NCBI RefSeq assembly: GCF_027579695.1
Contig: NC_083596.1
Location: 50,281,257 to 50,345,256, forward strand
Direction: 5' to 3'
Length of the DNA: 64,000 bases
Source: Neoarius graeffei
Lineage: Eukaryota > Chordata > Actinopteri > Siluriformes > Ariidae
The notes beneath the pieces are model-generated. The model was not told the DNA's origin and made no database searches. It was given only the letters and a program-made list of their open reading frames with translations. Positions 45,901 through 57,989 of the stretch are shown in pieces (the stretch's first letter is position 1; each line of letters begins with the position of its first letter). The position numbers and the translations under genes were made by a program.

Positions 45901-46685
45901 AGTTTAAAGTAAAGTAACAGCGCTCTCCATGCTGGATGAGCAGCAGCTGTGCTTCGTGTCTCTCCCACTTCAGTCTTCGCTAACAGCGTTTTACAAAATC
46001 AATTTTATTCACGTCAACACTTTTTTTTTTTTAAATGCTGTTTTCTGAAAAAAAAAAAAAAACATTAGCATCCATGAGAACGCTGTTTTCTGAAAGGACT
46101 CTAGCGTCCATACACGCGTCATTTTTTTGTAAAAACAATTCCATTCATGCAAATGCTGTTCGAAAAAATAAAGTGCTGTACATCAAACTGTCTTGTCAAA
46201 CAACTCGTGAGTCATGTGATGAATCCAAAGTATTCGCGGTGAGGTGAGGTGCGGTACAGCGCCTATCGCATTCAGTAACAACTCGGACAGCGGCTGATAA
46301 ACCGAGTCCTGGCAAAACGTACGTAAAACCGCAATTTTTAAAAAGCTTTGCTGTCAGTGAACCGAATCGTGTTTTTGTGAAGACAGAAGGCGAGAACGCA
46401 GAGGAAATATCTGTAGACGGGCCGAGTCACTGAGCACCGTCTTAGCGTGAAGAAGAAGGCGTGTCTGTGACAAATGTGGGCAGGGCATCAGATGTTCTGT
46501 TCGACTACAAACGCTCCACCCACACGTTGTCCGTTGTGTGTACGGTCCGTGATGTCAGGCTGAACACAGTGAGAATACTAAAGCAAGTACGTTTCAGAAA
46601 CACTGGAAATGGACCAAATCAGAAATATTACTGGACTTCCTGTGACGGGTCAGCGGAGCAGGAGCCTTCGGGTTGCGTGCGTCAG

Positions 46686-49600
46686 TCAGTCTGTGCCGAA
46701 GTATCTCTGGCCGAAGTGTGTTGGAGCAACAGCGTGAACCTCGGTTGTCAGGATTGTGATGTCAGGAAACTCTGTTACTATGGATTTAGCACCTACACAC
46801 ACACACACATGGTGAATGTTCTCTGTGTGGTACATAAACATTATACGTTCACTAATAATCAAAAAGCTCTAATGGAACGTTTCGGTTAAGAATGCAGCTC
46901 TGCCAGAGAGAGAGAGAGAGAGTTACCATGTGGTGTGGAGAAAAGACTCAGCAGGATGATGTGTTTGGCTTGGAGGCCATGTTCCTTTAACACCCTCACT
47001 GCCTCAATCACTGTGTTACCTGTACCTGAGGGGGGCAACAAAAAAACACACGCACGATAAAACTCATACATGCAGCTGCGTTCTTCACCCAGTGTTGGAT
47101 TAAATACAAAAAATAAATAAATATGAATTCAAAGGTGTTCGTGAAGCCATGACGGAAATAACAGCTGAGCTCACTTCCTGTTTTGACGTCCATCTTTGAC
47201 TGGCTGGATGGAAAAGGAGTGCAGATGAAACTTCGGAGGCTGATTTGTTAAAGATGACCTGACGCTCAGTTTGGATTGGTTTACTCTGTGGTTACAAGTT
47301 GTTCGTTGTTTACAGACCGATCACAGCGGAGGATGAGATTAAATACTGAATCCACACCGGCAGCTGATGCTTTATTATATTTGAGTCTCGCTGATCACGG
47401 CTGATGGTTTAAACACTCAAACTGGAAGGGCTGGGATAAATCCTCACCGATCCTGGATACTCCTCCATTCAGTCCCCCCAGGATTCCACAGGCCTTTTTT
47501 GTGATCGTTGCGGGCTAAAATGTCTGATGTTGCGGGGGTTTTCCAAAAAATTGCAATGAAAGTTGCGGTGTTTTTTAGGTTTTGTTGCGATTACATTGCG
47601 GGAGGAAGTGAAAGTTGCGATTTTCTCTTTTTGTGATTAAAATTGAGTGATATGTTAAATATTAAGTTATTACTGAAAAACTATTGATTAAAAAAACAAA
47701 AAGACACTGAGAAATGGTCCTATAAACAACTTTACCAATATAAAAGATTACCAGGACTACAAAAATGCAGAAAAATAGGCTTTACTTATCCAAATGCACC
47801 TGTTGGTTCAAAAGTTAAAGTGCAGAGAACCTCACAGCACAACATGAAGTTACCTTAAAATATAATATAAATGCCTCAGCTTTCATGTAAGAAAAAACTA
47901 TTAATACTAGTACTGTGTGCAGGCAGTCTCTCCTGAAGACTAAATTAAACAATAATTATAAACTAATAAAATAAATGGCTCAGGCTTCATAGAAGAAAAA
48001 AACAACTTGAACAGAATCTCACAGTATGATGCTGAAGCTGCCTAGACAATGGAAAATAAAATACCATTTTGTCAAAAATGTTGGCATCCATTAATTTCCT
48101 GTATTAAGTAAAAAATAATGTAAAGTGCGCACAGTCCTTCACTGTAAACATAACACACTTTCAGTAACAGAATTTAAGCCTACAGAAACACTGACTCACA
48201 CATGCAATGTTGCCAGATACTGCTGACGTTTTCCAGCCAAAAATATGTTCAAAACCCGCCAAAGTGCACTTAAAACCGCCCAATCTGGCAACACTGCGCA
48301 CATGCTGCTTCTCTTGAACGTATACACGGAAGTAAGGCGGAAGGTAGTTTGTCGACGTCACCTCAAGACGACGCCAACGATTGGTCAAATTTGCGGGAAA
48401 GTTGTGGTGATTGGATATAATTGCAACACCGCCCTGAATTCGCGGGGATTGGTTGAATTTGTGTTGAAGTTGCAAATCTCAACATCGCGAAATCCTGGAG
48501 GGTCTGTCCATTTTAAATACTGATTACAGCTGAAACACTCACTGACCAACCACAGCCAATCATCAGGGGAATACTAATCACACACGAACCAGTCAGAGCT
48601 GATCTCTGGGTTAAATCCTAACTGATGATCTTGGAGTTAAACTCGGCGTGATCTCAGCTGATCCCTGGGATTAATACTCACTCAGTATGGGGTACATGAG
48701 CAGCACCTTCCTGCGGCTGATGTCAGGAGGAAACTTGGCGTAGAAAACTTTGGCTTTCTGAGTCTCCTCATCGCTCTGGATGAGAATCTTTCCGATGCGG
48801 ATTGACCTACAGCAGTCTCTCAGACCCTGCTCCATCGCCTCGCCTACACACACACACACACACACTTTAGTCTGAGGTCACTGACAAACTTCTCACACAT
48901 TATTCAGTACACAGCATGTTACCTTTAAATCAGTGTTTGACCCAGGGTTCAGTCATATTCATAACTCCAGCTGTTTGAAAACATCTGCAGCTGGACAGCG
49001 TTGTGCGTGGGTGTGTGTGTGTGTGTGTGTGTGTGTGTTGATGCAGTTCTCGCTCACTAACTCACCACTGCGCATGATGCTCACACCACAGTTTCCCTTC
49101 TCAAACTTCACCCCCTCATACTTGTGACCTGAACACAGAGCAAGATCACAAACACCACACCCTTCAGGAAGTGCGAAGCAGTGTGTGAAGTGTTTATATC
49201 CTTGTGGTATAAATCTGTAATGAAACGCTACATGAAGAAGCAGGAGTGTGTTAAATAAAGAGGTGAAGAGCATACTGTGTGGGAGTGTATCGCATTTCGT
49301 AGTGCCGTGGTCTAACGTTAGCGAGCGAGCAGGTCATTGTTTAATACTGTAGTGTGTGTGTGAGACAGAGTGGTGTGTTCACCTGTGGGTGTGATCACAG
49401 TGCACTCACTGTACGGAAGCTGATTGAGTCCCTCTTCAACCACCAGTCTGATCTACACACACACACACACACACACACAAAAATCAATCAGCCAATCAGC
49501 GGCTCATTCTGGATCAGCTGATCTACCTCATGAGTCAGTCATTTTAGGAAACTCGGAATGAGGAAACAAATTAACACCTGACACACTCCGTCCATCCCCT

Positions 49601-52600
49601 CCGCTGTGGAACCGTGTAGCGTGGTCCATAACTTCTGATCGCTGGTATTATATTGTGGAATTATATATTCTATTCTATTCTTGTGGTTCGCACTCAACGT
49701 GCGAGTCGTGATGTCATGTCAAATTGAACTTAAGTAAGCCCCACCCCTTGTTGACCATTTGAAGTGATATAATGCTTTGTAATTACATGATAATAAACAA
49801 CCACATGGTCCTTACCAATCTGTCAGCAGAAAACACAAAATCCCCTCGACTGGTGGACCTGAGAGAGACAGCAGAGTGCATAAATAACATGATATGCACC
49901 TTCACGTTTAAGTTGTTAGCGTATCGCTTATCCTACATGGATTACGTCACTCTACCCAATGGAGAATGAGCGTTGAATATCTCATCTCATTATCTCTAGC
50001 CGCTTTATCCTGTTCTACAGGGTCGCAGGCGAGCTGGATCCTATCCCAGCTGACTACGGGCGAAAGGCGGGGTACACCCTGGACAAGTCGCCAGGTCATC
50101 ACAGGGCTGACACATAGACACAGACAACCATTCACACCTACGCTCAATTTAGAGTCACCAGTTAACCTAACCTGCATGTCTTTGGACTGTGGGGGAAACT
50201 GGAGCACCCGGAGGAAACCCACGCGGACAACATGCAAACTCCGCACAGAAAGGCCCTCGCCGGCCACGGGGCTCGAACCCGGACCTTCTTGCTGTGAGGC
50301 GACAGCGCTAACCACTACACCACCGTGCCGCCCCAGGGTTGAATATAGTTTACAATATTGCACAGTTGTCAAGACATGACGTCACATTCCAGAGACGTAA
50401 AACTTTCATGCTAGCGAGCGACTGACAATTTGTAAACAAAACATGGCCGCCATATTTGCTTCATTACAAAAATACAAAAGATTGAGAGAATTTTGAAAGA
50501 GAAAGACGCGTTGAACACCCGAAAGGAATGTCAATAATAATAATAATATTGGCTGGTCTTTTTTCGTGGTCTATCAGATATATTCCATTCAGCTCCTCGT
50601 CTTCGACTCGTTCAGTATCATGCTCGCTGAATGGAATATATCTGAGAGACCACGAAAAAAAGCCAACCAATATTATTTAAATACGTCACTCAGATCTGCG
50701 ATGGGTCTCGTATGAAAAATGCGAGTTTTTCAACACGAGAAGATAAACTTCACCTCTTCAAGCCAACGTGTGATTTTCTTTTTATTATAATCGACACATT
50801 CACAAACAAAAAGTACCCAAATTTATCAAAACAATTCATCGATTTCCTCACGAGTGACAGATAGAGATTTATGTCCCGGTTTTGGTTCTCCGTGTCCCGG
50901 ATGGAGCTCGGATGAAAAATACGAGTGGCGAATTTCCCAGTAACACACTCGTGTCTATGTAATATATATTTATATATTGGATTATGCACTAGCTAGCATG
51001 ACACTGAATGAGTTGAAGACGAGTAGCTGAATGGAATATATCTGACAGACCATGAAAAAAAGCTATTATTATTATTATTATTATTATACTACATACATAC
51101 TCCTTTCAGGTGTTCAACGTGTCTTTCAAAATTCTCTCAAAATCTGTATTTTTTTCAATGACGCAAACCAGGCCACCATGTTTGTTTAAAAATTGTAACT
51201 CATTAGTGCGGAAGTTTTACATCTCCGATACGTGATGCCATGTTGCCTTGAGAACCGCGCAATATTGTAAACCGTATTCAACGCTCGTTCTCCACTGGGT
51301 AGAGTGACATAATAGACATAGGACAAGCGATATGCTAACAATATTGCATGCTACCAAACTAAATGAATGAAACTCACTAGAAGGGAATAGAACACGTTTT
51401 TATTCCGTTGAAAAAGTGTCCTGTATGGATAATAATATGGCATATTGGTTAATATCACAAAATGATGACGTTAAAAACCGGAAGTTACTGAATCACTGCT
51501 TTTGGAAGGAAAACTACTCGCCATCTGACAATTTTTACTTCAGGTCATATCATCTTTACGACACCTCATTAGCATGATACAGCGTTCTGTAAACATGGTG
51601 ATATCGGTATAGTATCAGTTGATAATATTGCGATAGGTACCGCTTCCACTCGTGATATAACCACTCAGCCTGCAGTCCGTCAGCTCTGCCCTGAGTCTCC
51701 CCAGAGTCCCCTCAGAGTCTCCCCCTCCCCAGAATCCCCTCAGAGTCTCCCCAGAATCCCCTCAGAATCCCCTCAGAGTCTCCCCAGAATCCCCTCAGAG
51801 TCTCTGTCTCCCCAGAGTCCCCACAGAGTCTCAGTCTCCTCACAGTCTCCCCAGAATCCCCTCAGAGTCTCCCCAGAATCCCCTCACAGTCTCCCCAGAG
51901 TCCCCTCAGAGTCTCTGTCTCCTCACAGTCTCCCCAGAATCCCCTCAGAGTCTCTGTCTCCTCACAGTCTCCCCAGAATCCCCTCAGAGTCTCCCCAGAA
52001 TCCCCTCACAGTCTCCCCAGAATCCCCTCACAGTCTCCCCAGAATCCCCTCACAGTCTCTGTCTCCTCACAGTCTCCCCAGAATCCCCTCAGAGTCTCCC
52101 CAGAATCCCCTCAGAGTCTCCCCAGAATCCCCTCAGAGTCTCTGTCTCCTCACAGTCTCCCCAGAATCCCCTCAGAGTCTCTGTCTCCTCACAGTCTCCC
52201 CAGAATCCCCTCAGAGTCTCCCCAGAATCCCCTCAGAGTCTCCCCAGAATCCCCTCACAGTCTCCCCAGAATCCCCTCACAGTCTCTGTCTCCTCACAGT
52301 CTCCCCAGAATCCCCTCAGAGTCTCCCCAGAATCCCCTCAGAGTCTCTGTCTCCTCACAGTCTCCCCAGAATCCCCTCAGAGTCTCCCCAGAATCCCCTC
52401 ACAGTCTCCCCAGAATCCCCTCACAGTCTCCCCAGAATCCCCTCACAGTCTCCCCAGAATCCCCTCACAGTCTCCCCAGAATCCCCTCAGAGTCTCCCCA
52501 GAATCCCCTCAGAGTCTCTGTCTCCTCACAGTCTCCCCAGAATCCCCTCAGAGTCTCAGTCTCCTCACAGTCTCCCCAGAGTCCCCTCGGGCCCCTGCTG

Positions 52601-52992
52601 TGGCGCGGTTCGGTAATCAGGACAGCCGTCTCACACGGTTTACTCACTCACCTCACCGGAACTAGCCGCTTAGCTAACGTTACTGGAGTGAAAGTAACGG
52701 TCGCGCGCACTCACTTGTCCCGGATGATGGTCTGCAGCTCTCGGATTTGGTCGTTTAAAGGCAGCAGTTTGAGCTGCGGTCCGATCTGTCTGGCGGTGTC
52801 GCAGCTGGGCGGGGCTCCCGGCACGCTCGCAGCCGCCGGTTCTCCTGCTCGCGCTGCGCTCGCGCTGCTGCTGCTGCTGCTGCATTTCCCCGCGAAGCGG
52901 ACCTGCTTGGCCGCGTGCTCGAGCTCGCGCCTCTCGCTGTTCACCACCTGCCTCTGACACAGCATCCCGTTCTCCACACAACCCGTTTCCAT
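46686..52992 (-). CDS. uprt: UPRT, uracil phosphoribosyltransferase homolog (complete, 7 exons, 273 residues)
   Basis: Type I phosphoribosyltransferase-fold protein related to uracil salvage enzymes (uracil + PRPP to UMP); vertebrate UPRT activity is reported as doubtful. Exons: 52715-52992, 49816-49858, 49383-49452, 49066-49128, 48682-48843, 46927-47025, 46686-46792. Phases agree and the total is 822 bases. The start is set at METGCVENGMLCQ because it aligns with the vertebrate N-terminus; an upstream in-frame ATG exists (53109). Conserved runs: IGPQLKLLPLNDQIRELQ, TSRGDFVFSADRLIRLVVEE, HKYEGVKFEKGNCGVSIMRS, EAMEQGLRDCCRSIRIGKI, SDEETQKAKVFYAKFPPDIS, the PRPP-loop region YPILSTGNTVIEAV, LLSLFSTPHG, TTEVHAVAPTHFGQRYFGTD. 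Exon 2 is only 43 bases. Human UPRT is 309 residues; the difference is N-terminal. Convergent with ATRX. Confidence 0.95.
47476..48505. mobile_element. Non-autonomous DNA element (MITE-like) in a UPRT intron
   Basis: Left end CCAGGATTCC (47479) and right end GAAATCCTGG (48489-48498) form imperfect terminal inverted repeats. The subterminal regions are rich in TTGCG/GCGAAA-type words on both sides (TGTTGCGGGG, AGTTGCGATT; GAATTCGCGGGG, CATCGCGAAA). The middle is AT-rich and noncoding. It lies between UPRT exons 46927-47025 and 48682-48843. I could not define a clear target duplication. Confidence 0.55.
49900..51345. mobile_element. Long-inverted-repeat element in UPRT intron 1 (interrupted by a SINE)
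   Basis: The left arm runs from about 49913 to 50560 and the right arm from about 51070 to 51340. Matching reverse-complement words include TTGTTAGC-TATCGCTT-TCC, GTCACTCTACCCA, GAACGAGCGTTGAATA-like, TTTACAATATTG, AAAACTTCC/TTTC, AACATGG and GAGAGAATTTTGAAAG. An internal word CTGAATGGAATATATCTGA also occurs on both strands (50567-50665, 51032). No coding potential is visible. It starts about 50 bases from UPRT exon 2. Confidence 0.7.
49981..50337 (-). mobile_element. tRNA-derived SINE, minus orientation, with target duplication
   Basis: Reverse complement of the SINE at 62691-63085. On the minus strand it has an A box (GGTGTAGTGGTTAGC), a B box (GGTTCGAGCCCC), the body GGAGTTTGCATGTT…GTCCAAAGACATGCAGG and a 3' end GATAATGAGATGAGAT. 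It is flanked by the 9-base duplication GTTGAATAT (49972-49980, 50338-50346). Inserted inside the long-inverted-repeat element, so it is younger than that element. Confidence 0.9.
51675..52600. repeat. Minisatellite in UPRT intron 1 (22-base unit with a 17-base variant insert)
   Basis: Tandem units TCTCCCCAGAATCCCCTCAG + AG/CAG, alternating irregularly with units containing TCTGTCTCCTCACAG. About 40 copies, ending 115 bases downstream of the UPRT exon 1 donor. Confidence 0.95.
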
Positions 52993-53290
52993 AGAAACGA
53001 AGCTCCGAAATAAAATATAAAGGTAAATATATATCTGCACCGGAGCCGAAACCGCGCGCGCCTCGCTGAGCTTCCGGAGACGCGGCTCACGCTTCCCGAT
53101 TCTGCTCACTCGCCATTTCTCACCGACTCATCCGTAAATGACGTTTCATTCAGGAACCAAAACAGACCAACAGGACGTGACGTCACGGCAGGGCTGAGCG
53201 CTGATAGGTTGAATGGCTTGTCAGTCAGCGACTCGGTGTCAGAAGAGGCGGGACGTTTAAAGGGACAGTTTGAGAATGATGAAGGCGTCA
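52993..53290 (-). promoter_or_regulatory. UPRT 5' flank / promoter with CRE
   Basis: A perfect palindromic cAMP-response element TGACGTCA lies at 53178-53185, 186 bases upstream of the UPRT ATG, in a CG-containing stretch just before the tandem array. The start site is not visible from sequence alone. Confidence 0.5.
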
Positions 53291-53299
53291 AACACCGAA

Positions 53300-54445
53300 C
53301 AGCACACTGCTGATCCAACACTGCTGATCCAACACTGACCCAACACTGCACACTGCTGATCCAACACTGCTGATCCAACACTGCACACTGCTGATCCAAC
53401 ACTGCTGATCCAACACTGCACACTGCTGATCCAACACTGCACACTGCTGATCCAACACTGATCCAACACTGCACACTGCTGATCCAACACTGCTGATCCA
53501 ACACTGCACACTGCTGATCCAACACTGATCCAACACTGCACACTCCTGATCCAACACTGCTGATCCAACACTGCACACTGCTGATCCAACACTGCTGATC
53601 CAACACTGCACACTGCTGATCCAACACTGCTGATCCAACACTGCACACTGCTGATCCAACACTGATCCAACACTGCACACTCCTGATCCAACACTGCTGA
53701 TCCAACACTGCACACTGCTGAGCCAACACTGCTGATCTAACACTGCACACTGCTGATCCAACACTGATCCAACACGGCTGATCCAACACTGCACACAGCT
53801 GATCCAACACTGCACACTGCTGATCCAACACTGACCCAACACTGCTGATCCAACATTGATCCAACACTGCTAATCCAACACTGCACACTGCTGATCCAAC
53901 ACTGATGATCCAACACTGATCCAACACTGCTGATCCAACACTGACCCAACACTGCTGATCCAACACTGCACACTGCTGATCCAACACTGCTGATCCAACA
54001 CTGATCCAACACTGCACACTGCTGATCCAACACTGATCCAACACTGCTGATCCAACACTGATCCAACACTGCTGATCTAACACTGACCCAACACTGACCC
54101 AACACTGCACACTGCTGATCCAACACTGATCCAACACTGCACACTGCTGATCCAACACTGCACACTGCTGATCCAACACTGACCCAACACTGCTGATCCA
54201 ACACTGCACACTGCTGATCCAACACTGATGATCCAACACTGATGATCCAACACTGACCCAACACTGCTGATCCAACACTACTGATCCAACACTGATCCAA
54301 CACTGATGATCCAACACTGCACACTGCTGATACTGCTGATCCAACACTGATCCAACACTGCACACTGCTGATCCAACACTGCATCCAACACTGATCCAAC
54401 ACTGCATACTGATGATCCAACACTGCACACTGCTGATCCAACACT
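53300..54445. repeat. Minisatellite upstream of UPRT (GATCCAACACTG-type units)
   Basis: About 1.15 kb built from GCTGATCCAACACTG (15 bases), GATCCAACACT (11-12 bases) and CACACTGCTGATCCAACACTG blocks in irregular order. Open frames of 150-450 codons on the minus strand (CWISSVQCWIS-type) come from the repeat. Confidence 0.95.
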
Positions 54446-54499
54446 TTTGAACTTTTCCTGAAATCACCTGTATGTTTTGGTTTATCAGTCCTCATGAAT

Positions 54500-54850
54500 C
54501 TCCTCATGGACCGAACCAATGAGAAAAGAGCTCTTCATTGATGAGAGGAGACCTGGTTGTTAATGTGAGAAGAGATCCGTTCATGTGACCAATGACAGGA
54601 GAGTACTTCCTTAGTCTGACCAGTAAGAACAAAGCTGTTCATTCACGTGACCAATGAGAGGAGAGCTGTGTGTTGATCTGACCAACGAGAGAAGAGCTCT
54701 TTGTTAGTCTGATCAATGAGAGGAGAGCTCATGGACCTATTAGAGCCAAATCGAGCAGTTTGGACCAATGAAAAGACGAGCCATTAGAGAGTTCAACCCA
54801 TAAGAAAGAAGCTGATGAAGCAACAAACCAATCAGAGGAGAGCTCCTTAT
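54500..54850 (+). repeat. Degenerate tandem repeat with recurrent CCAAT words
   Basis: About seven units of 30-70 bases resembling ACCAATGAGAGGAGAGCTC at 54514, 54589, 54649, 54681 (CCAAC), 54711 (TCAAT), 54763 and 54825. Confidence 0.7.
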
Positions 54851-55124
54851 GCCATCTTCTGAGCTTATCTGTTGAGGGAGAAAAAAAATCTGATTTTATG
54901 TTCGAAACTAAAGAAAAACGTTATTTCCCCAACAAGATATCTATTGTGTTGTGGTGCCATCATTTTATTTAAGAGAATGATGCAAAAACTCAGACTTCCT
55001 GCTTTTGTTCTGGTATTTTTTAATAGAATGCCTTCATTGTCACTGCACAACGAAATTTAATTCATCATAGGAGCGCAAAGCTGCTACATACATGCGCGCC
55101 GCCACTCTTGGGCACTTCAGCCCA

Positions 55125-55310
55125 AGGCCATCCCATGTTACCCTAACTGCATGTCTTTGGACTGTGGGGGAAACCGGAGCACCTGGAGATGAGGAGAACA
55201 TGCAAACTCCATGGAGAAAAGTCCCCATCAGTCACTGGGCTTGAACCCAGAACCTTCTTGCTATGAGGCGACAGTGCTAACCACTTACAGCACCTGTGGT
55301 GACATTTCTG
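55125..55310 (-). mobile_element. Old, diverged SINE of the same family as the copy at 56357
   Basis: Minus strand carries GGTTAGCACTGTCGCCTCA-like, CAAGAAGGTTCTGGGTTCAA, GGAGTTTGCATGTTCTC and TCCAAAGACATGCAG in order, with many changes and no tail. Confidence 0.75.
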
Positions 55311-55327
55311 CTAATGTTGCCTTCGGC

Positions 55328-55690
55328 TCGACTGCGAGTTGGCCTAGTGGTTAGCATGTCTGCCTCTCGACTGAGAGATCGCAAGTTCTACTCACGGTCA
55401 GGTCATACCAAAGACCATCATAAAAATGGTACCTACCGCCATCTGGCAAGGCACGCTGCAACACAGATGTGAGTTGGGAAGTCAAACTCTCGCGGTTACC
55501 AGAAGGACCCCCCCACTGTAACCCTAGCTGTATAGGCGAGAGGCCGAGGGCTATGGAAACGGAGATTGATGCTGCACCCATATGCCTCAAAGAGCTGGTT
55601 AGTACTGGGACAGGAGACTGCCTGCCTGGGAAGACCAGATCCTTGATTGGAAGTGACTTTGATTTGTTGCCTTCAGATTGCCATCTTGCT
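55328..55690 (+). mobile_element. Second tRNA-derived SINE family
   Basis: Begins GAGTTGGCCTAGTGGTTAGC (A-box-like), then a B-box-like AAGTTCTACTC, and continues as a structured noncoding body to about 55690. No second copy in the window; the assignment rests on the tRNA-like head. Confidence 0.55.
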
Positions 55691-56180
55691 GCAGGACACA
55701 TCAATATTTTACAAACATTTTTCTTTTCTTTTCTTTACATAAATCATAAAACAGAATTACTCTTCTCATTTTTTCGCCCTTCTGAGAAACCATGAGGATA
55801 CAAACTTTACAAAACTAATCTTTGAGTAAACAGCCTGATGGTGGGCGAAACCAACGTTGGTAGAGACAGAAACCATAAGGCTCAGAGAACCAGAGGTTTT
55901 CTCACTGGACTCTGAAGTGGAGTTCCAGCTGCTGTTCCAGCACACAGGAGCAAGCGACTGAAATCAGCGACGCAACCCTGATGTAGTCGAGGTAACATCG
56001 ACAGAGCTCTCGAAAGAGTCAGAGCTGAGAGACAGCAGTGCTGTCTGCAAATAAATTCACCCGAAAAGTCTCGTCTTAACCACTTCATAACACTCGGATT
56101 CTTTAATCTGATGTCAGAAGATCAAGAACGAATAAATCACTGTGGGTTTAATATGGAGTCTGACAGTTGTTCTGGGTCCT

Positions 56181-56182
<2 letters not shown>

Positions 56183-56221
<39 letters not shown>

Positions 56222-56222
56222 G
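56183..56222. repeat. (AATC)n microsatellite
   Basis: About ten perfect AATC units in AT-rich intergenic DNA. Confidence 0.95.
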
Positions 56223-56354
56223 TTAATTAATAAAAATTCATTTTAATATGACACACTTTTTTATCATTTATTTGATCTTTATTTTAAATTTTTACATGTA
56301 TATTTTGTATAAACACAAATAATATTCTGTATTTATGTTTTCATACACTGTCCT

Positions 56355-56756
56355 TGGGGCGGCACGGCGGTGTGGTTAGCACTGTCGCCTCACAGCAAGA
56401 AGGTCCTGGGTTCGAGCCCCGTGGCCGGCGAGGGCCTTTCTGTGTGGAGTTTGCATGTTCTCCCCGTGTCCGCGTGGGTTTCCTCCGGGTGCTCCGGTTT
56501 CCCCCACAGTCCAAAGACATGCAGGTTAGGTTAACTGGTGACTCTAAATTGAGCGTAGGTGTGAATGTGAGTGTGAATGGTTGTCTGTGTCTATGTGTCA
56601 GCCCTGTGATGACCTGGCGACTTGTCCAGGGTGAACCCCGCCTTTCGCCTGTAGTCAGCTGGGATAGGCTCCAGCTCGCCTGCGACCCTGTAGGACAGGA
56701 TAAGCACAGATAATGGATGGATGGATGGATGGATGGATGGATGGATGGATAGATAT
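56355..56756 (+). mobile_element. tRNA-derived SINE with (GATG)n tail
   Basis: Same family as 62691-63085: GGCGGCACGG head, B box GGTTCGAGCCCC, full body, then ATGGATGG tail. The duplication ACTGTCCT flanks it (56347-56354 and 56757-56764). Confidence 0.9.
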
Positions 56757-56984
56757 ACTGTCCTCAAACTCCACTGTCTTTCTTTGATATTTTAATTTGT
56801 TTTACATTTAGTTTACAACTGCATATTCATGTGACAACTGTTTCATATTAATCTTTCATGTGTTTTACTTCTATTTATTTGTTAGTTTGACTGCATTTTT
56901 ATTTAGTCTGACTAACCCTGTTTTATTCATCATCTTATCACTTATCAATATTATTGAATATTTGTCTTTGCTGCTTAATAATTC

Positions 56985-57790
56985 AAGTCAAGTTTATCTG
57001 TATAGCGCTTTTAACAATAAACATTGTCGCAAAGCAGCTTTGCAGAATTTGAATGACTCAAAACATGAGCTAATTTTATCCCTAATCTATCCCCAATGAT
57101 GAAGCCTGTGGCGACGGTGGCAAGGAAAAACTCCCTCAGACGACATGAGGAAGAAACCTCGAGAGGAACCAGACTCAAAAGGGAACCCATCCTCATTTGG
57201 GCAACAACAGACAGCATGACTATAACATTAACAGTTTTAACATGAGGACAGTTTTGGTGATGTTATAAACTCTTCATTGATGGAAACTTGAGTGCAAAAC
57301 TCTTCATGACAACTGCAGTCCAAACTGTAGTCCTCAGCCATAAAAGCATTACTGTAAGAGTCCAGAGTGTCTTCCAAGTGTGATTCTCAACTGTCCACAT
57401 GGGGCCGTCCTCCACAGGAGCGATGCGATGAGACTCCAACCAGACACAGGGCACCAGGATGGATCAGGCAGGTCCGAGGAGCAGAACAGGTTCAGCATCT
57501 TGATCCCAGGATTGACATGTAACTCAGAGGGACAGATTTGGGGGGGGGGGGGGGGGGGGGGGGGGACACAGGTTGTTAGGTATGCCCAATGTCACCTGAA
57601 TAAGTAGGAACAGTATACATATTGCACTGAGTACAAGCAGGGACTCCGGCAACTAACTATGACAGCATAACTAAAAGGGGAGAGCCAGAAGGTAACACAG
57701 GCATGAGGGGCCCCGGGACATAAAGCAGCAGCCACTACAAACTCGAGTGAGCAAGCGAGTGGGGGACTGACAGCAATTACCGACAATAAT
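56985..57790 (+). repeat. Composite interspersed repeat ('AAGCAGCTT' family), nearly 0.8 kb
   Basis: The start resembles 7390-7500. It continues with GGCGACGGTGGCAAGGAAAA, GAGAGGAACCAGACTCAAAA and GGGAACCCATCCTCAT, which I recognise as a very common ray-finned-fish repeat. It contains a 26-base poly-G tract at 57540-57565. No coding function. Confidence 0.7.
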
Positions 57791-57989
57791 GATTGTCATT
57801 TGAAGAAATGCATTTCAGTGTAATGAAAGTGCTTTATAGAGTTATTGTTCTATAATTCTAATAATATTGCTAAAAAATTATATACTACTATTATTATTAT
57901 TACAACAAATGACTATAAAATAGTACAAATTCTTATTTTTCACAAAACCCTGATCATATTTGAAAAAAAGAAAAAAAAAGATAGCGAGT

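Noticed and set aside
53106-54519. 450- and 260-codon minus-strand ORFs (CWISSVQCWIS-type)
   Set aside because: Translation of the GATCCAACACTG minisatellite; overlapping open frames in the same strand.
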